From CAYQZD01 sp964421875 (GTDB lineage Bacteria > Electryoneota > Tariuqbacteria > Tariuqbacterales > Tariuqbacteraceae), in assembly GCA_964421875.1 (NCBI GenBank), contig CAYQZD010000104.1, positions 1-12,946 on the forward strand: 12,946 nucleotides of DNA, in the 5' to 3' direction. The first letter of the stretch is position 1. Every line of letters begins with the position of its first letter. Below are positions 1-5,757 of this stretch, piece by piece. The position numbers were made by a program, and so were the translations under genes. The notes beneath the pieces are model-generated. The model was not told the origin of the DNA. It was given only the letters and a program-made list of their open reading frames with translations, and made no database searches.

Positions 1-68
1 CATCGAGGTTCCATCGCTTTTATTTATTCATTGTGTAGATTCTTTCAACTATCATAACCGCCTCGGTA

Positions 69-1535
69 TTATACCGAAGGGTGGTAGAGATGTTTACAGA
101 AAACCTTGAAGGCCTTTATCGTCCTGCGGCGTTCCTGTGGATCGAAGAACGACTTGCGGGCTTTATAGAAAAGATAACTGGGACGCAGGTAGAAACGCCT
201 TCTTGAATAATCACAGAACCTTATCAACTCTTCCGGAGTGCGGTCCTCGGTGCGGATGATGCAATTATGGAGGCCGTCGGCGGTGAGCCATTTTTCATAG
301 TCCGTGGTCACCAGCATCCCGCTTTCTTTCATCCGATCGTATTCCGGGGTGCCCGGATATACCATCAGGGGATAGAACTGGGCGGTATCAGGTTTCAGGT
401 CCATCGCCATTTTCAGGGTGCGATTCATAGTCTTGGAATTTTCCCCCGGACCGCCTACGATAAAGCACCCGTGCATCATAATCCCCGCTTTTCGGGCGTT
501 ACGGGAAAATTTGTAATAATCCTCTACCGTCAGGCGTTTACCATAGGCGTCGATAATCTCCTGATTTCCGGTTTCGAATCCCACGCAGAGAGCGCGGCAT
601 CCGGCGCGTTTCATAGCTTTCAAGGTCTCCAGCGAGATGTCAGCCCGAGAATTAGCGTTCCATTTGAGTTTTATTCCGCGTTTCAGCATCCCTTCGCAAA
701 GTTCCCGGCATCTTTTTTCATTGATGGTGAAGATGTCGTCCTCGAAGAAAAACGCTTTGGCATGAGGAAAGGTTTTTTCAATATATTCGAGTTCATCCAG
801 CACATTTTCGACCGAGCGGAAACGGGTCTTGAAACCTGAGATAGTGTGTGTAAAAAGACAAAAACTGCAGCGATAAGGACATCCTCTACCAGTCAGGAGG
901 GTCACATTGGGGTAGAGGCAGTCGGGATTGAAGTAGTTCCAAATATTCAGATGCCGCTTATAGACCCCGGAAACGAAAGGAACCGAATCAAGGTCCTTGA
1001 TAAGTGGTCGAATCGGATTATGGACAATCTTACCGTTATCGCGCCAGGTCAAGCCAAGAATTTCTTCCGGTTTGATGCCGTTTTCCAAACCCAGCGCCAC
1101 CGCCTGGCAGGTATCGTCGAACTCCCCTCTGGCGAGGAAATCAAGGTTGGGAGTCAGGTTCATAGTCTCGTCGGGAGTAGCGGTGGCATGGGTGCCCACC
1201 ATCATAAACCTGGCTTGGGGAAACTTCTCTTTTAGATGGTCTAAGACCTTAATATCATTATAGATGCTTGGGGTAGTGGAATCCATAATAACCAGGTCGG
1301 GCTGGAATTCGGATGCAAGCTTCTCCACTTCGGGATAATCCCAGCCTTCGCCGGGGGCGTCGATGAATTTGCAGTTGACGCCGGATTGTTCCACCACGCC
1401 CGTGGCGTAGGACATCCAGTAAGGGTAGTACATAGTGTCCGAGCGGGTCACTCCGGGATTGCGCTGCCCCCTGGAATACCGTTTCAGGAAGGGCGCATTC
1501 AGCATCAAAACGCTCAGACGGTCACGTTTCTTCAT
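69..1535 (-). CDS. B12-binding-type radical SAM protein, HpnJ-like
   Basis: A 488-residue protein with the two-part build of the cobalamin-binding radical SAM family. Residues about 8-150 look like the Rossmann-type B12-binding domain, but the cobalamin lower-ligand motif DxHxxG is not visible. The radical SAM core follows, with the 4Fe-4S cysteines at C219, C223 and C226 (GCPYRCSFC), GFET near 319-322 and IVGGPGEN near 359-366. The order of motifs (VYKR-x-L-x-I-x-NYF near 191-202, SVENV after the cluster, RRFYLRP near 446-452) resembles HpnJ, a radical SAM enzyme of hopanoid head-group synthesis, from memory of that family. No hopanoid genes are nearby; the neighbours are glycosyltransferases, so a surface glycan or lipid substrate is equally possible. 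The start is ATG with only a weak AGG about 11 bases upstream. The TAA stop sits in a small hairpin (63-77). The radical SAM assignment is firm; the substrate is unknown. Confidence 0.9.
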   Translation of the reverse strand: MKKRDRLSVLMLNAPFLKRYSRGQRNPGVTRSDTMYYPYWMSYATGVVEQSGVNCKFIDAPGEGWDYPEVEKLASEFQPDLVIMDSTTPSIYNDIKVLDHLKEKFPQARFMMVGTHATATPDETMNLTPNLDFLARGEFDDTCQAVALGLENGIKPEEILGLTWRDNGKIVHNPIRPLIKDLDSVPFVSGVYKRHLNIWNYFNPDCLYPNVTLLTGRGCPYRCSFCLFTHTISGFKTRFRSVENVLDELEYIEKTFPHAKAFFFEDDIFTINEKRCRELCEGMLKRGIKLKWNANSRADISLETLKAMKRAGCRALCVGFETGNQEIIDAYGKRLTVEDYYKFSRNARKAGIMMHGCFIVGGPGENSKTMNRTLKMAMDLKPDTAQFYPLMVYPGTPEYDRMKESGMLVTTDYEKWLTADGLHNCIIRTEDRTPEELIRFCDYSRRRFYLRPSYLFYKARKSFFDPQERRRTIKAFKVFCKHLYHPSV

Positions 1536-1817
1536 AGAAAAAGACCTATCCGGTTCGTCATTGTAGAGGTTATGTAGATTTGAAACGTCTTAAAGAAAAA
1601 AGCCCGCTTCTTCCATATCAAACGACAAACGTCGCTGTAATTCAATCAAATGGCTCTTTATAGATATTACCTATATCTCGTAAAAATACAGATGTTCCAA
1701 GTCACAAACTGTTTAATTATTTAAACTCTAAACGCTGGAGAACACTTTAACCGCGAAACGGGAAGAATCCTATCAATCAAAGGGATTCCGGCCGAAATTA
1801 TTGGCGGAATATTGTTT

Positions 1818-1865
1818 TGGCTCTTCGCTGAATTGTATGGGTAAAAATCAATCACCATTGAGGAT
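1818..1865 (+). repeat. Dispersed repeat, copy 1
   Basis: The 27 bases at 1818-1844 are identical to 12892-12918, and the following block 1849-1865 matches 12922-12938 with one mismatch, separated by 4 versus 3 unmatched bases. Both copies lie in intergenic DNA in the same orientation about 11 kb apart. A 12-base inverted piece of the same repeat (CCCATACAATTC) sits at 1953-1964, inside the neighbouring palindromic element. It is short, non-coding and without a transposase, so most likely a miniature interspersed repeat or part of one. Confidence 0.85.
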
Positions 1866-1886
1866 TCACTTTATAATTGAACGAAT

Positions 1887-1997
1887 ATAATCCCCCTAAA
1901 TCCCCCTTTAAGAAAGGGGGACTTTCCGCTTTCCCCTCTTTCGTAAAGGACTCCCATACAATTCCCCCCTTTTCTAAAGGGGGGCAGGGGGGATTAT
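1887..1997. repeat. MITE-like palindromic element with flanking direct repeats
   Basis: The ends are inverted: ATAATCCCCC at 1887-1896 against GGGGGGATTAT at 1987-1997. Inside are two hairpins, CCCCCTT/AAGGGGG at 1902-1920 (5-base loop) and CCCCCCTTT/AAAGGGGGG at 1964-1984 (3-base loop). The element is bracketed by the direct repeat CGAAT at 1882-1886 and 1998-2002, which extends to 9 bases (CGAATATAA, 1882-1890 and 1998-2006) because the element starts with ATAA. This is the arrangement expected of a non-autonomous inserted element with target duplication. C/G-rich palindromes of this look are common in environmental bacterial genomes, from general knowledge. Confidence 0.7.
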
Positions 1998-2026
1998 CGA
2001 ATATAAGGAAGACTCAAAAGTGATTC

Positions 2027-3064
2027 TCAATAGCGCAAAAAAACAGTTTCAAATAACCACACGATAAAGCGAGGAACCATTTTTTCCTTCAGAACAAAAT
2101 GACTCAATATCCCCCCGGCGATTCCCCCGATGAAGCAGGTCGCGCGTAGGAAGAGCATTATTGGCGCAAAAACCGCGGCGCCGGGATCGATACGAAACAC
2201 CTTGAACATAAATATCAACGCCAAGAGCAACATCGCCGCGGCGAATAGCAGCGCCGGAAGCCATATCCCGGCCGCGATTCCCAAAATCAACCCTCCCCAC
2301 ACTCCGGCGGCGGACAATATCTGCAGCTTCAAGGTCTGCGGGGTGTAGGAATCCTTGACCGCTTTCCCCGGATGCCGCTTATAAACCGCAGTCCGCCAGA
2401 ATCCCCGATTGAACTTGACCTTGAGGTACTTAACCAGCCGGTCGGGATGAATGTGCTCCACCACAGCGCGGGGTTGAAAAACCATCTTGAATCCCGCCCG
2501 GGCTAACTTATAGGAAAGGTCGACATCCTCGTTGTCGGCTTTAGGGAAACTTTGGTCGAATCCTCCGACTTTTAACAGTGCATCCCGGCGAAAGGCGGCG
2601 CTGTAACTGTCCACAAAATCGATGGACTCGCGCCGGGAAAGCATCAGGTACCTCTCCTCGAATTCCAGTTGCACAAACCGGGCAACCAGGCCTCTCTGCC
2701 GGGTGAAGTAAATCCCCTTGACTCCGGCGATTTCAGAGTCTTCGAAGGGTTGAGTCATATTTGAAAGCCAGCCCTTCCGGGGTGTGCAGTCGCTGTCGAT
2801 AAAAAGAACAATTCCGCCTTGAGCCCTCTCAATCCCCAAATTCCTGGCTGAGGCGGGACCGCCGTTGCTTTTATAGAAATAGCGCGCCGGGAATTTTTTC
2901 GTCCGTTGCGCCGTGTCATCGGTAGAACCGTCATCGACTACGATGATTTCCGCATCTTCAATATCATCCTGTCCGCAGAGCGCTTCAAGCGTCCGTTCCA
3001 GTGTTTCCGCGGAATTATAAGATGGTATCACCACAGAGTATCGGGGAAGTTTCTCACGCTTCAA
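2027..3064 (-). CDS. Membrane-anchored family 2 glycosyltransferase
   Basis: A 345-residue GT-A fold glycosyltransferase. The N-terminal domain opens with YSVVIPSYNSAETLERTLEAL and carries VVDDGSTDD (D44, D45), the DxD-type metal/nucleotide-sugar motif FIDSD (D90, D92) and NEDVDLSYKLARAGF near 178-192, which contains the usual ED catalytic pair. The C-terminal 90 residues are strongly hydrophobic, with probable membrane segments near 251-268, 270-288 and 297-320, so the enzyme is anchored at the cytoplasmic membrane with a cytosolic catalytic domain. The start is TTG, chosen because AAGGA lies 8 bases upstream and the conserved beta strand begins at residue 9. It overlaps the upstream family 9 gene by 11 bases, implying translational coupling. 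The sugar and acceptor cannot be read; a polysaccharide, glycolipid or lipid-linked sugar are all possible. The stop lies at the edge of the repeat region. Confidence 0.93.
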   Translation of the reverse strand: MKREKLPRYSVVIPSYNSAETLERTLEALCGQDDIEDAEIIVVDDGSTDDTAQRTKKFPARYFYKSNGGPASARNLGIERAQGGIVLFIDSDCTPRKGWLSNMTQPFEDSEIAGVKGIYFTRQRGLVARFVQLEFEERYLMLSRRESIDFVDSYSAAFRRDALLKVGGFDQSFPKADNEDVDLSYKLARAGFKMVFQPRAVVEHIHPDRLVKYLKVKFNRGFWRTAVYKRHPGKAVKDSYTPQTLKLQILSAAGVWGGLILGIAAGIWLPALLFAAAMLLLALIFMFKVFRIDPGAAVFAPIMLFLRATCFIGGIAGGILSHFVLKEKMVPRFIVWLFETVFLRY

Positions 3065-4112
3065 TCGATAAATCCTTCACGGCGTTGAAGACTTTTCGGG
3101 GTGAAAGCTCTTTCATACAAGCCAAATCCCGGTCGCATCCTTTGAAGATGCTGTTGCAATAACAGGGACTGCATTCCAATCCCGCTGAAATATAGCGGTT
3201 GACTCCCTGCGGCGGGAGCAGCGACTTCGGATTCGAGGGGCCGAAAATGGCGATACTCGGCGCCTGAAAGGCGACCGCCGTATGCATCAAGGAGGAATCG
3301 TTGCAGATCAGCATTGCCGATTTTTTCACCAACCCCGCCGATACTCTAAATGGGATTTCTCCGCACAAGTTAACGACATCCACCCCCGATTTCCGCTCGA
3401 TTTCGCGGCAGATCTCCTTTTCATCCGACGCGCCGACCAGGACGAAAGCGGAGTCCCATTCCTTATGCATCAAGTTCAACAATGCAGCGTAGTTGTCCGC
3501 CCCCCATCGTTTATGGAAAACGTCCTGCCGGGGATTGATACCCCCCCCGGGCGCGATAACAAAGAACCGTTTCGCTTGAAGCCGGTGTTCTCGCAATAAA
3601 TTTTCCGCAGTTTCCTCATCTTCGGGCGAGAGGATAAAATCGAGGGAATAATCGTCCCCCTCCCATCCCGCAAGTCTGGGAATATCAAGATAGTTGTCCG
3701 CTATATAACGAGCGGTGTTGGGTTGCCATTCAGTGGCTGCGGACAGGAGTTTTCCGGTTCCCCGGTAGGTAAAACCGTACCTTTGGTGAATTCCCGCAAG
3801 CGCAGTCAGCAGATGCAGCATATTATGGGAATGGAAGATATAGACCCTATCGAAGCGCTTCTTCCGAAGCCGATGCACCAGCTGCAGAATCCGCTGGGGA
3901 TTCTTATTCTGAATCCATTTATCGGGATAGGAAACGATTTCGTCGATGTAATCGCTGTTTTCGACTGCGCTCCTGGACCAGTTCCCCACAAAGATTGAAA
4001 TATGGGATTCAGGGTGCAGTGAACGGATAGCTCTTACGGCGGGGGAAATCAATATCAAATCTCCGATTCCCTGGTTACGAAAGAGCAGAATGCGTTCTTT
4101 TTTTGCCGGCAA
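3054..4112 (-). CDS. Family 9 glycosyltransferase (heptosyltransferase-like)
   Basis: A 352-residue GT-B fold protein of the ADP-heptose:LPS heptosyltransferase family. Visible marks are RNQGIGDLILISPAVRAIR at 12-30, the nucleotide-side block APGGG at 187-191 followed by KRW at 201-203, NDSSLMHTAVAFQAPSIAIFG at 271-290 (the acidic and histidine-bearing loop typical of the family), and GPSNP at 291-295. A cysteine cluster follows (C314, C317, C319, C326, C332) in the pattern seen at the end of many family 9 members. There are no membrane segments, so it acts in the cytoplasm or peripherally at the inner membrane. The start is TTG; no ATG lies between it and the conserved first strand, and a GGCGGGG stretch precedes it by about 5 bases. 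It is the first gene of the glycan pair and overlaps the family 2 gene. The donor sugar need not be heptose. Confidence 0.93.
   Translation of the reverse strand: MPAKKERILLFRNQGIGDLILISPAVRAIRSLHPESHISIFVGNWSRSAVENSDYIDEIVSYPDKWIQNKNPQRILQLVHRLRKKRFDRVYIFHSHNMLHLLTALAGIHQRYGFTYRGTGKLLSAATEWQPNTARYIADNYLDIPRLAGWEGDDYSLDFILSPEDEETAENLLREHRLQAKRFFVIAPGGGINPRQDVFHKRWGADNYAALLNLMHKEWDSAFVLVGASDEKEICREIERKSGVDVVNLCGEIPFRVSAGLVKKSAMLICNDSSLMHTAVAFQAPSIAIFGPSNPKSLLPPQGVNRYISAGLECSPCYCNSIFKGCDRDLACMKELSPRKVFNAVKDLSIEA
3073..3077 (-). promoter_or_regulatory. Ribosome binding site deciding a TTG start
   Basis: On the minus strand AAGGA ends 8 bases before the TTG at 3064-3062. It lies inside the last codons of the upstream family 9 glycosyltransferase gene, supporting both the non-ATG start and translational coupling. 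Confidence 0.6.
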
Positions 4113-4201
4113 TTTTACCCCGCCTTAATCAAATCCGAGAATTTTCAGCTAATCCTCAAGTGTGATTCCATCTCAGTTGAAACTCAAGCGAAAGCTGATG
4201 T

Positions 4202-4220
4202 CGGGATGGGAAACATCCCG
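4202..4220. repeat. Hairpin upstream of the glycosyltransferase genes
   Basis: CGGGATG at 4202-4208 pairs perfectly with CATCCCG at 4214-4220 across a 5-base loop. It lies about 90 bases upstream of the family 9 gene and would be in its leader if transcription starts further out. No T-run follows on either strand, so it is not a standard terminator. Confidence 0.5.
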
Positions 4221-4256
4221 GTCGCCTTGATTGAATTTTATATTACTATAGACCCC

Positions 4257-4272
4257 GATTCGATATCGAATC
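4257..4272. promoter_or_regulatory. Perfect 16-base palindrome, possible operator
   Basis: GATTCGATATCGAATC is its own reverse complement over all 16 bases. It sits about 145 bases upstream of the family 9 glycosyltransferase start and 425 bases upstream of the methyltransferase. The length and symmetry fit a dimeric regulator site. No regulator gene is adjacent and I cannot assign a family. Confidence 0.4.
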
Positions 4273-4419
4273 CGACATTGAATTTAGCGCTAATAATTAA
4301 AGAGAGTTTGGACGTTCCTAAATGGATTCAAAACACAGAAAGATATCCAACTACTCCCGGAAATATTGCAAACTAAAATATTTTTTCTACTTTATGATTA
4401 ATACAGCAGAATTCACCAA

Positions 4420-4448
4420 TTGACAAAATAGCAATTATTATATATGAA
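4420..4448 (+). promoter_or_regulatory. Possible sigma70-type promoter
   Basis: TTGACA at 4420-4425 is a perfect -35 box; with a 17-base spacer the -10 position reads TATGAA at 4443-4448 (four of six). If used, it would give a methyltransferase leader of about 240 bases. In DNA this AT-rich such matches arise by chance, so this is a candidate only. Confidence 0.3.
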
Positions 4449-4451
4449 CCA

Positions 4452-4481
4452 TTGATTTTAATATTTCTATAACTGTATAAT
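4452..4481 (+). promoter_or_regulatory. Possible sigma70-type promoter
   Basis: TTGATT at 4452-4457 and a perfect TATAAT at 4476-4481 are spaced 18 bases apart. It points toward the methyltransferase at 4697, with a leader of about 210 bases. It overlaps a second candidate just upstream; either or neither may be used. Confidence 0.3.
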
Positions 4482-4591
4482 ATAGGGATTTTTCCCGCAA
4501 TTGTCAAGCATAATTTCCCGCGAAAATCGCACAATTATCGTCTTAAACATTATTGTATATATAATAATAACAATTATTACAGAATATTTTC

Positions 4592-4603
4592 GTTAATATT
4601 AAC
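4592..4603. promoter_or_regulatory. 12-base palindrome upstream of methyltransferase
   Basis: GTTAATATTAAC is a perfect palindrome ending 93 bases before the methyltransferase start, just downstream of the inverted repeat TAATAAT/ATTATTA (4562-4579). It could be a regulator site; the low base complexity makes chance plausible. Confidence 0.3.
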
Positions 4604-4696
4604 CATTATCGCCTCGGTTCCATTATGGTGGGACAGGTTATAACAATATGCAGAAACACTGACTGGCTGACCGCCGTTAAGAACCTGTTTTAAACA

Positions 4697-5380
4697 ATGA
4701 CCGGTGATTACTACAAAGCCCTTCTTTCAGCCGAAAGGCTCAAGAAATGCTACGAAATAGCTCCGCCCCGGGTTCGTCAGTATCTCGTGGCGGAGGCAAA
4801 ACACTTGTTGCTACGGATAATTTCGGGCGGCAGTTTTCTGGAATTGGGATGCGGCTACGGCCGCATCCTTCCCGGTATCGCGGCTAAAGCCCGCTGGACA
4901 GTGGGAATCGACAATTCACTCTCAAGCCTGGAATTAGGCGGGGAATTTCTTCGCGGAGTTCACAACTGTACGCTAATTCAGATGGACGCGGCAAATCTCG
5001 GTTTTCGCGATGACAGCTTCGATATGACCGCCTGTATCCAAAACGGGATTTCCGCTTTCAAGGTCGATAGGAAGCAGTTAATAGCCGAAGCTATCCGCGT
5101 CACCAAACCCGGGGGGAGAGCGCTCTTTTCAAGCTATTCCAATAAATTCTGGGCTCACAGATTGGAGTGGTTTCGATTGCAGTCGGAAGCTGGACTTATT
5201 GGCGAAATCGACGAGGATAAGACCGGCGGAGGAGTAATAATATGCAAAGACGGCTTTACAGCCGCCACAATCAGCCCTGAAGAGTTTGCCGCGCTCGCCG
5301 CAGGATTTGATGTGGAATTTGAGGTGAGAGAAGTGGATGAATCGAGCGTCTTCTGCGAAATAATAGTGGGAAACTATTAG
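4697..5380 (+). CDS. Class I SAM-dependent methyltransferase
   Basis: A 227-residue methyltransferase of the small UbiE/type 11 shape. Residues 1-40 are a helical lead-in containing IAPPRVRQYL. SAM-binding motif I is ELGCGYGRI at 49-57, the ribose-binding acidic residue is D72 in VGIDNS, the adenine-side motif is QMDAANLGFRDDSFDM at 95-110, and the post-motif KPGGRALFSSYS at 137-148 ends the core. The last 70 residues are a variable substrate-covering region. No membrane segment or signal peptide is seen, so it is cytosolic. The ATG start has no clear ribosome site, though the family lead-in begins right after it. It stands alone, divergent from the glycan genes and convergent with glnA, so context does not give a substrate; a small metabolite or surface sugar are guesses. 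The stop is TAG. Confidence 0.9.
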   Translation: MTGDYYKALLSAERLKKCYEIAPPRVRQYLVAEAKHLLLRIISGGSFLELGCGYGRILPGIAAKARWTVGIDNSLSSLELGGEFLRGVHNCTLIQMDAANLGFRDDSFDMTACIQNGISAFKVDRKQLIAEAIRVTKPGGRALFSSYSNKFWAHRLEWFRLQSEAGLIGEIDEDKTGGGVIICKDGFTAATISPEEFAALAAGFDVEFEVREVDESSVFCEIIVGNY

Positions 5381-5390
5381 GGCGGACAAC

Positions 5391-5420
5391 AGGAGAGTTA
5401 TGAATCAGGTCAGTTTATAA
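5391..5420 (+). other. Strong ribosome site with 6-codon ORF
   Basis: Eleven bases after the methyltransferase stop there is AGGAGAG, then ATG at 5400-5402, but the frame closes after six codons (MNQVSL, TAA ending at 5420). Interspersed repeats begin about 15 bases later. The site is stronger than the methyltransferase's own, so this may be the remaining start of a lost downstream gene, or a leader peptide without a following gene on this strand. Confidence 0.35.
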
Positions 5421-5436
5421 TGGACATTGCCAGTAT

Positions 5437-5475
5437 TGTCATTCTGAGCCCGCCGCAGGCGGAGCGAAGAATCTC
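5437..5475 (+). repeat. Interspersed repeat fragment with small hairpin
   Basis: The TGTCATTCTGAG start and GGAGCGAAGAATCTC end are a recognisable short repeat signature found scattered in many environmental genomes (from general knowledge). The middle contains CCGCC/GGCGG (5450-5462) around a 3-base loop. It does not code for a protein. Confidence 0.6.
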
Positions 5476-5525
5476 TATCCTTGGTGGCGCAGGTCTATGC
5501 AGTCTGTCCGAGAATACCCCGAATT

Positions 5526-5553
5526 TGTCATTCCCGCGAAAGCGGGAATCCAG
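5526..5553 (+). repeat. Interspersed hairpin repeat
   Basis: ATTCCCGC at 5530-5537 pairs with GCGGGAAT at 5542-5549 across a GAAA loop, in the context TGTCATTCCCGC...GGGAATCCAG, a second recognisable interspersed repeat type. It lies 50 bases from a different repeat, so this spacer has collected more than one family. Confidence 0.65.
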
Positions 5554-5586
5554 AAATCATAAATAATTAATAAGTTATAATATTCA

Positions 5587-5600
5587 GTAAATTGAACTTA
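5587..5600 (+). repeat. Outer inverted repeat around glnA, left copy
   Basis: GTAAATTGAACTTA occurs here and, inverted and exact over 14 bases, at 7364-7377 on the other side of glnA. Confidence 0.6.
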
Positions 5601-5624
5601 CCTCGTTTTCTCCTATTTTCAGAC

Positions 5625-5646
5625 AGACTGTTCGCAGTCGACAGCA
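5625..5646 (+). repeat. Inner hairpin repeat around glnA, left copy
   Basis: AGACTG, five bases, then AGTCGACAGCA. Those 17 flanking bases recur inverted at 7123-7144, with the five central bases different. In this copy GACTG pairs with CAGTC around TTCG (5626-5639). Confidence 0.65.
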
Positions 5647-5660
5647 TATTAAGCGCAACA

Positions 5661-5723
5661 GGGTCTCTACACTCTATTGCAATTACTTGTATATTAATTA
5701 CATAGCGCAAGGTGTGGAGACCC
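5661..5723. repeat. Long inverted repeat downstream of glnA
   Basis: GGGTCTCTACAC at 5661-5672 and GTGTGGAGACCC at 5712-5723 are complementary at 11 of 12 positions (the exception can wobble in RNA), with a 39-base AT-rich loop. It lies 35 bases past the glnA stop and could stabilise or end both convergent transcripts, but there is no T-run. Confidence 0.55.
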
Positions 5724-5757
5724 GAATCTACGACAGTATAATTTCGGCGACAGACTC

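Larger units (their letters stand above)
1536..2026. other. Non-coding spacer with repeats
   Basis: About 490 bases without a credible gene between the glycosyltransferase pair and the radical SAM gene. The radical SAM-proximal part (1536-1810) is AT-rich and holds a small inverted repeat, AGATAT/ATATCT at 1662-1678, but no convincing promoter boxes. The rest is occupied by a dispersed repeat (1818-1865) and a C/G-rich palindromic element (1887-1997). The size and repeats suggest the radical SAM gene may have its own promoter rather than being co-transcribed with the glycosyltransferases. Confidence 0.7.
4113..4696. other. AT-rich divergent spacer
   Basis: Nearly 600 bases without a credible gene, separating the minus-strand glycan genes from the plus-strand methyltransferase. 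It is clearly richer in A and T than its neighbours and holds an unusual number of dyads: a stem CGGGATG/CATCCCG at 4202-4220, a perfect 16-base palindrome at 4257-4272, TAATAAT/ATTATTA at 4562-4579, and a 12-base palindrome GTTAATATTAAC at 4592-4603. Promoter-like boxes on the plus strand are listed separately. It probably contains promoters in both directions and regulator sites. Confidence 0.7.
5381..5757. other. Repeat-filled convergent spacer
   Basis: The 377 bases between the methyltransferase and glnA, which converge here. Apart from a 6-codon ORF at its start, it consists of several different short repeats and dyads (5437-5475, 5526-5553, 5587-5600, 5625-5646, 5661-5723). No classic terminator (GC stem plus T-run) was found for either gene, although the 5661-5723 stem could serve as one. 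Confidence 0.7.

Noticed and set aside
267..1235. 190- and 129-residue plus-strand ORFs opposite the radical SAM gene
   Set aside because: Antisense shadows of a gene with clear catalytic motifs; they have no recognisable domains.
1597..1615. Terminator-like AAGAAG-CGGG-CTTTTTT on the minus strand
   Set aside because: The stem is almost all A-T with a wobble, and it sits upstream of the radical SAM gene where a terminator would need attenuation evidence that is absent.
5437..5553. Possible CRISPR-like repeat cluster
   Set aside because: The repeats differ in sequence and spacing, occur once each, and no cas gene is nearby.
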